A DNA stretch of 64,000 nucleotides from DATBQN01 sp963799925 (GTDB lineage Bacteria > Acidobacteriota > Thermoanaerobaculia > Multivoradales > UBA5704). Positions 1 to 7,927 of this stretch are shown here, one piece after another (the stretch's first letter is position 1; the number at the start of each line of letters is the position of its first letter). The DNA lies in NCBI GenBank assembly GCA_963799925.1, contig CAWCYZ010000004.1, positions 558,001 to 622,000 on the forward strand, given 5' to 3'. The notes under the pieces are model-generated. The model made no database searches. It saw only the letters and a program-made list of their open reading frames with translations, and was not told the DNA's origin. Both the position numbers and the translations under genes were made by a program.

Positions 1-417
1 GGCCGTCTGGAGGCCTCGGCCCTCGGCGAGATCGTCCCCGGCAACGCCTTCTACGATTACGCCGACAAGTACCTGCAGGACACCGCGCGGCTGATCGCGC
101 CGGCGGCGCTGCCGGAGGCGGTCGCCGGCGCGCGCGCCGCCAGATCGGCGATCGACGCCTTCGCCGCGGTCGCCGGCTCGGGGATGGCGCGGGTCGACTT
201 CTTCCTCGAGGGCGAGCGGCTCTACGTCAACGAGATCAACACCCTCCCCGGCTTCACCAGCATCTCCATGTACCCGCGCCTCTGGGCTCTCGCCGGCCTC
301 TCCCTGCCGCGGCTCGTCGACCGCCTGGTCCGCGAGGCGATCGAGCGCCACGCCGAGCGCCACCGCCTCGACCGCGGCATCAAGGACTGGCTCGCGCGGC
401 TCGCCGCCGGCGCATAG
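1..417 (+). CDS. ddl: D-alanine--D-alanine ligase, C-terminal part (cut by window edge)
   Basis: ATP-dependent ligation of two D-alanines for peptidoglycan precursors, in the cytoplasm. Frame 1 is open from the first base, and only the last 138 codons are present. Visible family marks are GEIVPGNAFYDYADKY (the substrate-loop and Tyr region), GMARVDFFLEG, and the Mg/ATP-binding end VNEINTLPGFTSISMYP, whose Glu and Asn are the metal ligands of the ATP-grasp fold. The C-terminus ends in a basic helix after the ATP-grasp domain, as usual. No break is seen in this part. The N-terminus lies outside the window, so the VanA-like versus DdlB-like subtype cannot be decided. Confidence 0.93.
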   Translation, partial: GRLEASALGEIVPGNAFYDYADKYLQDTARLIAPAALPEAVAGARAARSAIDAFAAVAGSGMARVDFFLEGERLYVNEINTLPGFTSISMYPRLWALAGLSLPRLVDRLVREAIERHAERHRLDRGIKDWLARLAAGA

Positions 418-459
418 AATCCTCGCCGAACGCTGCACTGCGTACCGGGAGGATCCCCC

Positions 460-1698
460 ATGCGCCGGATCGACCGCGCGATCGGCCGCCTCGCCCTGCT
501 CTCCCTGCCGCTCGGCCTCCTCGCGCCCGCCGCCCTCGCGGCGGAGCCGAAGCCGCCGTCCTGCGGCCGATCGGCGGCGCCGCCCCGGCCGTGAGCGCCG
601 GCGGCGACCTGCTCTTCGTCGTCGGCGGCGACAACCGCCCGACCCAGAAGGGGGCGCCGCTGCCGCCCGTCTTCGCGACGCTCTTCGCGGAGATCGGCTG
701 GATCCACCCCGACCTGGTGATCTGGACGGGCGACACGGTCTATGGCTACTGCGACTCGGCGCCGCAGCTCGACGCCGAGTACGAGCGCTTCCGCGCCATC
801 GCCGAGCGCCCGCGGGTGCCGCTCTACAACGCCCCGGGCAACCACGAGATCCACGCCGACGTCTCGCGCTGCACCGACCGGGAGAAGGCGGCGGCCTGCG
901 CCGGCGAGCCCTGCGCCATCGACGCCTACCGCCGGAGACTTCGGCGACCTCTACGGCTCGTTCGACGCCGGGGACGTCCACTTCATCGCCCTCGACGCCG
1001 AGCGGATCGGCAAGCCGTATCCCGAGGTCGACCCGGAGCAGATGCGCTGGCTGCGCGGCGACCTCGAAGAGCACCAGCACGCCCGCGCCATCTTCGTCTT
1101 CTCGCACAGCGAGTTCTACTCCTCGCCGCTCCTCGACTTCGCCCAGGGGCAGGGGCACCCGGCGATCGCCAACCGCCTGGAGCTGCACGAGCTCTTCCGG
1201 CGCTATCCGGTCAAGGCCGTCTTCTCCGGCCACGAGCACGTCTACTGGCACGAGCCCGCCGAGAGCCACGACTTCATCCACTACATCGTCGCCGGCGGCG
1301 CCGGCGCGCCGCTCTACGCGCCGCCGGACCGCGGCGGCTTCGCGCATTACCTGCTCGTCCGCGTGACGGGAACGGCGGGCAGCCTCAAGGTGAGCTACAA
1401 CCTGATCGAGCCGGGCCACCTCGGCGTGGCGGAAGGCGCCAGCGTCCCCGAGGGGGAAACCCTCTGGTTCGTCAACGGCAACGACACCGTCGATCCGAAG
1501 CTGCCGATCCGCCGGCTCGCGGCGACCCTGCCGGCGGGCCAGTACGGGAGCTGCGCCGAGCTGCGGGCCGGCCTCCAGCCCGGCTACTCGCTCGCCTCCT
1601 GCACCGACGCCGCCGACGGCTCGAGGGTGGTCTTCGCGCCGTTCGACGTCCCGGCGGGCAGGTCGGTCAAGCTCTGGGTCGGCCATAAGAAGAGGTGA
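460..1698 (+). CDS. Secreted calcineurin-like metallophosphoesterase (two frameshifts)
   Basis: A predicted periplasmic or secreted phosphoesterase of the calcineurin/purple-acid-phosphatase-like superfamily; the substrate is unknown. An ATG at 460 opens a signal peptide (MRRIDRAIGRLALLSLPLG... ending near ALA). The reading frame must then change near 545-590, and again near 930-945, to join the metal-binding motifs: GGDN, WTGDTVYGY, NAPGNHEIH, FVFSHSEFY and FSGHEHVYWHE. Together these give the GD-x-GD-x-GNHE-x-H-x-GHxH set. The whole span is a multiple of three, so the two indels cancel. It sits 42 bp after ddl with no obvious functional link. The signal-peptide frame and the first break are the weakest part of the model. 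Confidence 0.8.
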
Positions 1699-1950
1699 CG
1701 GTCGGCGCGCATGGACCGGCCGGGTCGCGCGATCGACCCCGGCCAGGAGCGTCGCGCGGCCGCTCGGCGGCGGCTCCACAGTCGCGTCCCTGCGGATGCC
1801 GCCCGAAGTCCGGAGCGGACGGACGCACGCCGACTCCGCCGCGAGAGGGAATGGATCCATCACCTCTGCGCTCCGGTTCCGCCGCCGGCGAGCGGCCGCG
1901 CGCCGCCCGGCCGGCTGACGCCATTCGATCCACCGCCAGCATTGGCTTTC

Positions 1951-2017
1951 CTGTAGGGGCAGGCCCCCGTGCCTGCCCCGCAGGCCTACGGGGCAACCAC
2001 GGGGGTTGCCCCTACAG
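1951..2017. repeat. Large imperfect inverted repeat in the intergenic region 1699-2100
   Basis: Arms at 1951-1978 and 1991-2017 both begin or end with CTGTAGGGGCA / TGCCCCTACAG, and each arm is itself nearly palindromic (GGGGCAGGC...GCCTGCCC; GGGCAACC...GGTTGCCCC). The element would fold into a long stem-loop with side hairpins. It is the only structure I see in the 400 bp between the phosphoesterase and rlpA, and no gene is evident there. It resembles the short non-autonomous palindromic (REP/MITE-like) elements found dispersed between genes in many bacteria. Confidence 0.75.
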
Positions 2018-2100
2018 ATCGGCGAAGCGGTAGACCCCGAGCAGGGCCCTACAAAATTTCGGCCTGGGGTGAGGGAGGGGAGGGGAGACGCCGCGGACGC

Positions 2101-2841
2101 CTACTGCGAGACGACGACCACCGAGGTCATGCCCATGGCGGCCAGCTCGCGGCGCAGCGACTCGGCGTTGTCGCGGTCGTCGAAGAGGCCGACCTGCACG
2201 CGGTTCCAGGTGCCGTCCGAGTGGATGAACGCCTCGGGATACAGGCGCTTCAGGTTGCGGTGGAGGATGAGCGCGAGGTCCGGATCGGCGAAGGCGCCCA
2301 CCTGCACGGTGTAGCGGGTGACCTGCGACTCGGGATCGCCGCCGCCGCCCATCACCCGCAGCTCGACGTCCGCGGTGCCGGGCCCGAAGACCCCCACCTC
2401 GCGCGCCGCGGCGTAGGAGAGGTCGATGACGCGGCCCTTGGCGTAGGGGCCGCGGTCGTTGATCCGCACCACCGCCGCATGGCCGTTCTCGAGGTTCCTC
2501 ACCTCGACCAGCGAGCCGAAGGGGAGCGTCGGGTGCGCCGCCGTCATCTCGCGCATGTTGTAGCGCTCGCCGTTCGCCGTGCGGTGGCCGTTGAAGCCCG
2601 GGCCGTACCACGACGCGGTGCCGCGCTCGACGCCGCCGACGGGGCCGGCGGGCGGGGCGGGTCTGCGGTTGCCGGTACAGGCGGCGGTGAGGAGCAGCGG
2701 GAGGAGGGCGAGCGCGAGGAGGAGGGCACGGCCGGCGGGCGAGGGGAGACAGGACCCGGGGGGGGCCGGTTCGCAGTGGACTTCGCCGGACTGGAATCCG
2801 GGGAGCCGTTGGTGCGCCTGGTTCAGTGCGTTAAAGTCCAT
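2101..2841 (-). CDS. rlpA: RlpA-family septal lytic transglycosylase lipoprotein with SPOR domain
   Basis: An outer-membrane lipoprotein that cleaves denuded glycan strands at the division septum. As read (246 aa), a hydrophobic stretch ending LLLTAAC gives a lipobox Cys near residue 55. The double-psi beta-barrel domain follows: GTASWYGPGFNGHRTANGE, then TLPFGSLVEVRN and VRINDRGPYAKGRVIDLSYAAA, which hold the catalytic Asp/Arg region. The last ~75 residues (TRYTVQVGAF...VQVGLFDDRDNAESLRREL) are a SPOR domain, which binds denuded peptidoglycan. About 35 residues precede the hydrophobic segment, more than is usual, so the true start may lie downstream of the ATG at 2841. A good promoter lies 85 bp upstream. 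Confidence 0.92.
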   Translation of the reverse strand: MDFNALNQAHQRLPGFQSGEVHCEPAPPGSCLPSPAGRALLLALALLPLLLTAACTGNRRPAPPAGPVGGVERGTASWYGPGFNGHRTANGERYNMREMTAAHPTLPFGSLVEVRNLENGHAAVVRINDRGPYAKGRVIDLSYAAAREVGVFGPGTADVELRVMGGGGDPESQVTRYTVQVGAFADPDLALILHRNLKRLYPEAFIHSDGTWNRVQVGLFDDRDNAESLRRELAAMGMTSVVVVSQ

Positions 2842-2925
2842 CTCGTCTCGTCACCAACAACGATTCGGGGCGAGTGGCCGAAGCCGGGAGCGCCTGACGC
2901 TCCGATATTCGCTTGCGCGGGGCGG

Positions 2926-2953
2926 ATAATAGCACAAAGCGAATCGATGTCTA
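2926..2953 (-). promoter_or_regulatory. Sigma-70-type promoter for rlpA
   Basis: Read on the minus strand: -35 TAGACA (2953-2948), a 16-bp spacer, then -10 TATTAT (2931-2926). It lies about 85 bp upstream of the annotated rlpA start, in the only A/T-rich patch of the rlpA-purB gap. Nothing else is seen in 2842-3060. Confidence 0.6.
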
Positions 2954-3060
2954 GTCTCGCCTGATTCACGCCCCCGGGGGCTCGCGGCGCCTATCCAGGG
3001 TCGTGACGCTTTGATGCCTTGAGTCCCTTGAGCGGGCAGCAGAGCTCGGTGGCGCGGGCA

Positions 3061-4496
3061 TCAGATCCGCGGCGCCGCCACGGCGGCCGCGCCCACCTCG
3101 GCGAGCGCCGGCTCGGCGACCTCGGCGAGGAACTCCTCGACCTGCGCGGCCGAGCGGCCGGTGAAAGGCGGGGATCGAGCCAGGGCTCGACCTCGCCGTG
3201 GCTGAGGCGGAACTCGGGGTCGGCGACGATGCGGTCGATCAGCGGATTGTCGCCGCCGGCCTCCAAGGTGCTCTGCGCCTCGAAACTGTAGCCGCGGATG
3301 CGCTCGTGGAGCTCCTGGCGGTCGCCGCCGCGCAGCACCGCCTCCATCAGCAGCGTCTCGGTGGCCATGAACGGCAGCTCGCGCGCCACCCGCGCGGCGA
3401 TCGTCTCGGCGCGCACCACGAGGCCGGCCGCGATGTGGGCGGCGAGCGCGAGCACCGCGTCGGCGGCGAGGAAGGAGTCGGGGATCACCAGGCGGCGGTT
3501 GGCCGAGTCGTCGAGGCTGCGCTCGAGCCACTGGGTGGCGGCGTTGAGCGGGCCGTTGAGGCTGTCGGTGATCAGCCGGCGGGCCAGGCCGCACATCCGC
3601 TCGGCGCGCACCGGGTTGCGCTTGTAGGCCATGGCGGAGGAGCCCACCTGCTCGGCGTCGAACGGCTCGGAGAGCTCGCCCACCCCCTGCAGCAGGCGGA
3701 GGTCGGTGCCGAGCTTGTGGCAGGTCTCGGCGATGCCGGCGAGGGTCTGCAGCACCTGGCTGTCCTGCTTGCGCGGATAGGTCTGGCCGGTCACCGGGAA
3801 GCTGCCGGCGAAGCCGAGCCGCGCGGCGAGCCGGCGGTCGAGCTCGCGCACCTTGGCGCCGTCGCCGTGGAAGAGGGTGAGGAAGCTCGCCTGGGTGCCG
3901 GTCGTCCCCTTGACGCCGCGGCAGCGCAGGGTGGCCAGGCGGTGGCGCACCTCGGCGAGGTCGATCAGGAAGTCCTGCAGCCAGAGGCAGGCGCGCTTGC
4001 CGACGGTGGTGAGCTGCGCCGGCTGGAAGTGGGTGTAGGCGAGGGTCGGGAGCGCCCGCGTCCGCCGCGCGAAGGCGGCGAGCTCGCGCCCGGTCGCGGC
4101 GAGCCGGCCGGCGAGCAGCGCCAGGGCCTCGCGCATCAGCAGGACGTCGGTGTTGTCGGTGATGAAGGCGCTGGTGGCGCCGAGGTGGAGGATGCCGCCG
4201 GCGCCCGGGTGGGCGCGGTCGGCCTGCTCGGCGTAGTGGCGCAGATGGGCGACGACGTCGTGCCGCGTGCGCCGCTCGAGCTCGGCGACGCGGTCGAGGT
4301 CGAGGTCGCCGGCGACCTGGCGCAGAGCCGCGATCTGCTCCTCGCGGATCGGCAGCCCCAGCTCGCGCTCGCCCTCGGCGAGGGTGATCCACAGCCGCCG
4401 CCAGCAGCCGTAGCGGTTGGCGGCGGAGAAGATCCGCGCCATCTCGGGCGAGGCGTAGCGCTCGTGGAGCGGGTTCTGGGGGCTGTCGTCCGGCAT
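3061..4496 (-). CDS. purB: Adenylosuccinate lyase (one C-terminal break)
   Basis: Fumarase/aspartase-superfamily lyase acting twice in purine synthesis (SAICAR to AICAR, adenylosuccinate to AMP). The start MPDDSPQNPLHERYAS at 4496 gives the usual N-terminus; the frame stays open further upstream, but only antisense to the next gene. Motifs: HLGATSAFITDNTD, TLAYTHFQPAQLTTVGKR, and the signature loop VGSSAMAYKRNPVRAE with its mobile catalytic Ser. Near 3165 the frame changes. Removing one C from each of two short C runs restores DPAFTGRSAAQVEEF, which leads into the normal C-terminus ending at 3061. The restored length of about 477 aa matches the short (human-like) PurB subfamily. No other pur genes are adjacent. 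Confidence 0.95.
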
Positions 4497-4595
4497 GCGC
4501 GGGCGGGAGTCTAGCAGCGTCGCAGGAGCACGCGTCCAGCCGAAGAAGCGCGACGGGCCCAGCCGGCCGGCTGGAGGCTGCTGTAAACTGGCTCC

Positions 4596-4886
4596 ATGAT
4601 GGGCGGCGCCATGCTGCAGAAGTACCGTTCCGAGATCCTCGACCTGGCGATCCGCCACGGGGCGAAAGACGTGCGGGTCTTCGGCTCGCGGGCGCGGGGC
4701 GAGGACAGGGTGGACAGCGACCTCGATCTGCTGGTGGCGCTCGGAGACGGGCGCTCGCTCCTCGACCTCGTGGGGCTCAAGCAGGACTTGGAGGACCTCC
4801 TTCACTGTCCCGTGGACGTGGTGACCGAGCAGGCGCTCTCTCCCTATCTGAGAGAGCGTGTCCTGTCCGCAGCCGTCCCGCTGTGA
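4596..4886 (+). CDS. mntA: MntA-type nucleotidyltransferase antitoxin
   Basis: A minimal nucleotidyltransferase of 96 aa. The catalytic signature GSRARGEDRVDSDLDLLV (GS...DxD) is complete, so it should be active rather than a degenerate scaffold. In the characterised MntA/HepT systems this enzyme neutralises the HEPN toxin by adding AMP units to a Tyr near the toxin active site. It directly precedes and overlaps the HEPN gene by four bases (GTGA), the standard arrangement. A second in-frame ATG at 4611 could be the true start. The opposite strand is only the upstream extension of the purB frame. Confidence 0.88.
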   Translation: MMGGAMLQKYRSEILDLAIRHGAKDVRVFGSRARGEDRVDSDLDLLVALGDGRSLLDLVGLKQDLEDLLHCPVDVVTEQALSPYLRERVLSAAVPL

Positions 4887-5215
4887 GCCGCGACGAGCTC
4901 TACCTCCGGCACGTGCTCGACGCCATCGGGAAGATCGAGCGCTACGTCGCGGTAGGTCATGACGAATTCAAAGCCGCGTCCCATTGGCAGGATGCGGTGA
5001 TCCGCCAGCTCGAAATCGTCGGCGAAGCCGTCAAGCGGCTCTCCCCTGCCGTCGTCGCACGCCGGCCTGACATTCCTTGGCGCCGCATCGCAGGGCTGCG
5101 GGATGTCCTCATCCACGACTACATGGGCGTCGACCTGGAGGCCGTCTGGCGGGTGACACAGAACGATCTGCTGGCGTTGCGCCAGGCGATCGAGGAGCTT
5201 CTGCTCCAGCCTTAG
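4883..5215 (+). CDS. hepT: HepT-type HEPN ribonuclease toxin
   Basis: A HEPN-domain protein of 110 aa, an all-helical RNase fold. The active-site motif RDVLIHDY fits the R-x4-H-x-Y pattern. The Arg and His are the nuclease residues, and the Tyr is the one modified by MntA in studied pairs. It starts at a GTG inside the mntA stop codon, so translation is coupled. Together the two form a complete type VII-like toxin-antitoxin pair set between purB and the arginine deiminase gene, with no mobile element visible nearby. Confidence 0.88.
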   Translation: MSRDELYLRHVLDAIGKIERYVAVGHDEFKAASHWQDAVIRQLEIVGEAVKRLSPAVVARRPDIPWRRIAGLRDVLIHDYMGVDLEAVWRVTQNDLLALRQAIEELLLQP

Positions 5216-5306
5216 GCTGATCGGGTTTTCGCCGCGCTCCGCCGTCCTTCGGCGAATGGTACAATCCGCGCCCGCGCCCGCTCGGCGCCGGCCGCTCCCC
5301 CTCGCC

Positions 5307-6582
5307 ATGCGCATCCACGTCGATTCCGAAATCGCACGCCTGCGGCGCGTCCTGGTGCACCGGCCCGGGCGGGAGATCGACTGGATGCCGCCGTCGATGA
5401 TGGAGCAGCTCCTCTTCGACGACATCCTCTACGGCGAGGAGGCGCGCGACGAGCACGACCTGTTCTGCGCCGTGATGCGGCAGGCCGGCGTCGAGGTGCT
5501 GGACGGCCAGGACCTGCTCGCCGACGTGCTGGCGAGCGCGGCGACGCGCGGCGAGCTGCTCTCCGAGCTCGAGCGCGAGTACGCCGTCGCCCCGCACCTC
5601 CTGGCGCGCCTGGCGGACCTGCCGCCGCCGCAGCTCGCCGCCTGCCTGATCGAGGGGGCGCGCGCCGCCGACGCCGAGTCGCTCCGCCGCGGCCCGTTCG
5701 AGCTGCCGCCGCTCCCCAACTACTTCTTCCAGCGCGACTCGCTGGTCGTGATCGGCAACCGCGTGGTGGTCTCCTCGATGGCGACCGAGGCGCGCGAGCG
5801 CGAGCCGCTCCTCTCGCGCACGCTCTTCGCCCATCACCCGGCGCTCGCCGGCCACCAGGCGCTCTTCGAGATCGACGTGCCGCCGTCCGGCGCGCCGCAG
5901 CACGATCCGCACTTCCCGTATCCCAGCCTCGAGGGCGGCGACGTGCTGGTCGTCTCCCCGGAGATCGTCCTCGTCGGCGTCTCCGAGCGCACCAACCGGC
6001 GCGGCATCGAGGCCCTCGCCGACTACCTGCGGATGGAGGAGACCTCCTTCCGCCATCTGATCATGGTCGAGATGCCGCGCGAAGCGCTCCTACATGCACC
6101 TCGACACCGTCTTCACCCTGATCGACCGCGGCATCTGCCTCGCCTACCTGCCGGTGATCGAGCCGGGCGGCCCGGAGTCGGCCCACGTCTACTACGTCGA
6201 CCTCTACGCGCGGGAGCTGAGCTTCGCCGTGCGGCCGTCGCTCCTGAAGGCGCTCGCCGACCTCGGGGTCGACCTGGACGTCGTCCCCTGCGGCGGCGCC
6301 GGCGAGGAGATCGACCAGCAGCGCGAGCAGTGGACCGACGGCGCCAACGCCTTCGCCCTCGCCCCCGGCGTCATCCTCCTCTACCGCCGCAACCGCAAGA
6401 CCATGGAGGAGCTGGGGCGGCGCGGCTTGCGCATCCTGCCCGAGGAGGAGGTGGCGGCGGGCGAGCACCGCCTGCTCGGCGGGGGGCCGACGGTGGTGAC
6501 GCTCGCCGCCAACGAGCTGTCGCGCGCCCGCGGCGGCCCGCGCTGCATGACGATGCCGGTCGAGCGGGACCCGCTCGCATGA
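5307..6582 (+). CDS. arcA: Arginine deiminase (one frameshift)
   Basis: Hydrolyses L-arginine to citrulline and ammonia, the first step of the arginine deiminase pathway. MRIHVDSEIARLRRVLVHRPG at 5307 is the typical N-terminus; the open frame runs on to 5256. Guanidino-modifying-enzyme motifs are in order: FQRDS, EGGDV, GVSERTN, MHLDTVF (catalytic His), and the nucleophilic Cys in RGGPRCMTMP near the C-terminus. The frame breaks near 6085-6095, just before MHLDTVF. A TACAAT box at 5260-5265 could be a -10 element, but no good -35 accompanies it. An ornithine carbamoyltransferase follows 94 bp later, supporting arginine catabolism to ornithine and carbamoyl phosphate. No carbamate kinase gene is in the window. 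Confidence 0.93.
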
Positions 6583-6676
6583 GCCCGCCGCGGCCGGCCG
6601 CTGCCGCCCGCGCGGCGCGGCGCCGGCGCCCCGGCCTTTCTCCCTATTCAATTCAGAGTTCATCCCAGGAGACCCC

Positions 6677-7609
6677 ATGGCCCAGCGACACCTGATCTCG
6701 ATCCACGACCTGACGGCGGCCGAGGTCGCCGGCCTCTTCCGCCTCGCCGCCGACGTCAAGGCCAATCCCGAGAGCTACCGCCGGTCGCTCGAGCACAAGA
6801 GCCTGGGGATGATCTTCGAGAAGTCCTCGACCCGCACGCGGGTGAGCTTCGAGGTGGGGATGGTGCAGCTCGGCGGCCACGCCCTGTTCCTCTCCAGCCG
6901 CGACATCCAGCTCGGCCGCGGCGAGCCGATCGCCGACACCGCGCAGGTGCTGTCGCGCTACGTCGACGGCATCATGGCGCGCACCTTCGCGCATCAGACC
7001 GTCACCGACCTCGCGCGCTACGGCACCGTGCCGGTCATCAACGGCCTGACCGACGACCTCCACCCCTGCCAGGGGCTGACCGACTACTTCACCCTGCAGG
7101 AGGTCTTCGGCGAGCTCAAGGGCCGCAAGATCGCCTACGTCGGCGACGGCAACAACATGGCCCACTCCCTGCTCTTCGGCGCCGCCAAGGTGGGGATGGA
7201 CGTCGCCGTCGCCTCGCCGGAGGGATACCAGGTGAAGCCCCACTACGCCGGCCTGGCGCGGCAGGACGCCGCGGCCGCCGGGACGAAGATCGAGCTCACC
7301 GAAGATCCCCAGGCCGCGGTCGCCGGCGCCTCGGCGGTCTACACCGACGTCTGGGCCTCGATGGGGCAGGAGGGCGAGGCCGAGGAGCGCCGGCGCGCCT
7401 TCCACGGCTTCCTCGTCGACGAGGCGCTGATGCAGCGGGCGCGCCCCGACGCCGTCTTCCTCCACTGCCTGCCGGCGCACCGCGGCGAGGAGGTCTCGGC
7501 CGGCGTCGCCGACGGCCCGCAGAGCCGCATCTTCGACGAGGCCGAGAACCGCCTCCACGTGCAGAAGGCGATCATGCTCTGGCTGATGGGCGGGGTGGAG
7601 ATCGGGTGA
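6677..7609 (+). CDS. argF: Ornithine carbamoyltransferase
   Basis: Interconverts ornithine plus carbamoyl phosphate and citrulline plus phosphate. It has 310 aa, the normal length, and is intact. Motifs: SSTRTRVSFE (carbamoyl-phosphate binding), HPCQGLTD, VGDGNNMAHS (ornithine side) and FLHCLPAHRGEEV with the active-site Cys. AGGAGA stands 5-10 bases before the ATG. Its position directly after arginine deiminase suggests a catabolic (ArcB-like) role, but biosynthetic and catabolic forms cannot be told apart from sequence alone. Confidence 0.95.
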   Translation: MAQRHLISIHDLTAAEVAGLFRLAADVKANPESYRRSLEHKSLGMIFEKSSTRTRVSFEVGMVQLGGHALFLSSRDIQLGRGEPIADTAQVLSRYVDGIMARTFAHQTVTDLARYGTVPVINGLTDDLHPCQGLTDYFTLQEVFGELKGRKIAYVGDGNNMAHSLLFGAAKVGMDVAVASPEGYQVKPHYAGLARQDAAAAGTKIELTEDPQAAVAGASAVYTDVWASMGQEGEAEERRRAFHGFLVDEALMQRARPDAVFLHCLPAHRGEEVSAGVADGPQSRIFDEAENRLHVQKAIMLWLMGGVEIG

Positions 7610-7927
7610 GCGGGAAGCCGCCGGCATGGCCCGGCGTGTCCGCCGCGGCGCACGGGTTCCCCTCTCGGGTGGCGGCCAAGAGCGCGCCGGCGGGCCTCGG
7701 CGAGCGATAGGATGGTTGGGCCTCGGTTGCCGCCGGCGCGTTACTTCTTGACCTGGTGACCTGGGCCCCCGAGCTGCCGAGGGCGCGGCAGGACCTGACG
7801 TGCGGCTCTACGACTTCCATCGCCTCGCATCCTCGGCGGCGGATATACTCGTCGAGCGTCTTGAGCCTGTACTAAGGTAGATGGAGGTTGACGTCGAGAG
7901 GTTACATGTACGAACTCGTCGATCGCC
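7610..7927. other. Intergenic region, no gene seen
   Basis: A 318-bp gap between argF and the kinase gene. No conserved coding frame, RNA fold or strong terminator is evident. The last 100 bases are less G+C-rich and include TTGACG and TTGAGC hexamers, but neither has a convincing -10 at 16-18 bp. The kinase promoter probably lies here but is not assigned. Confidence 0.5.
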
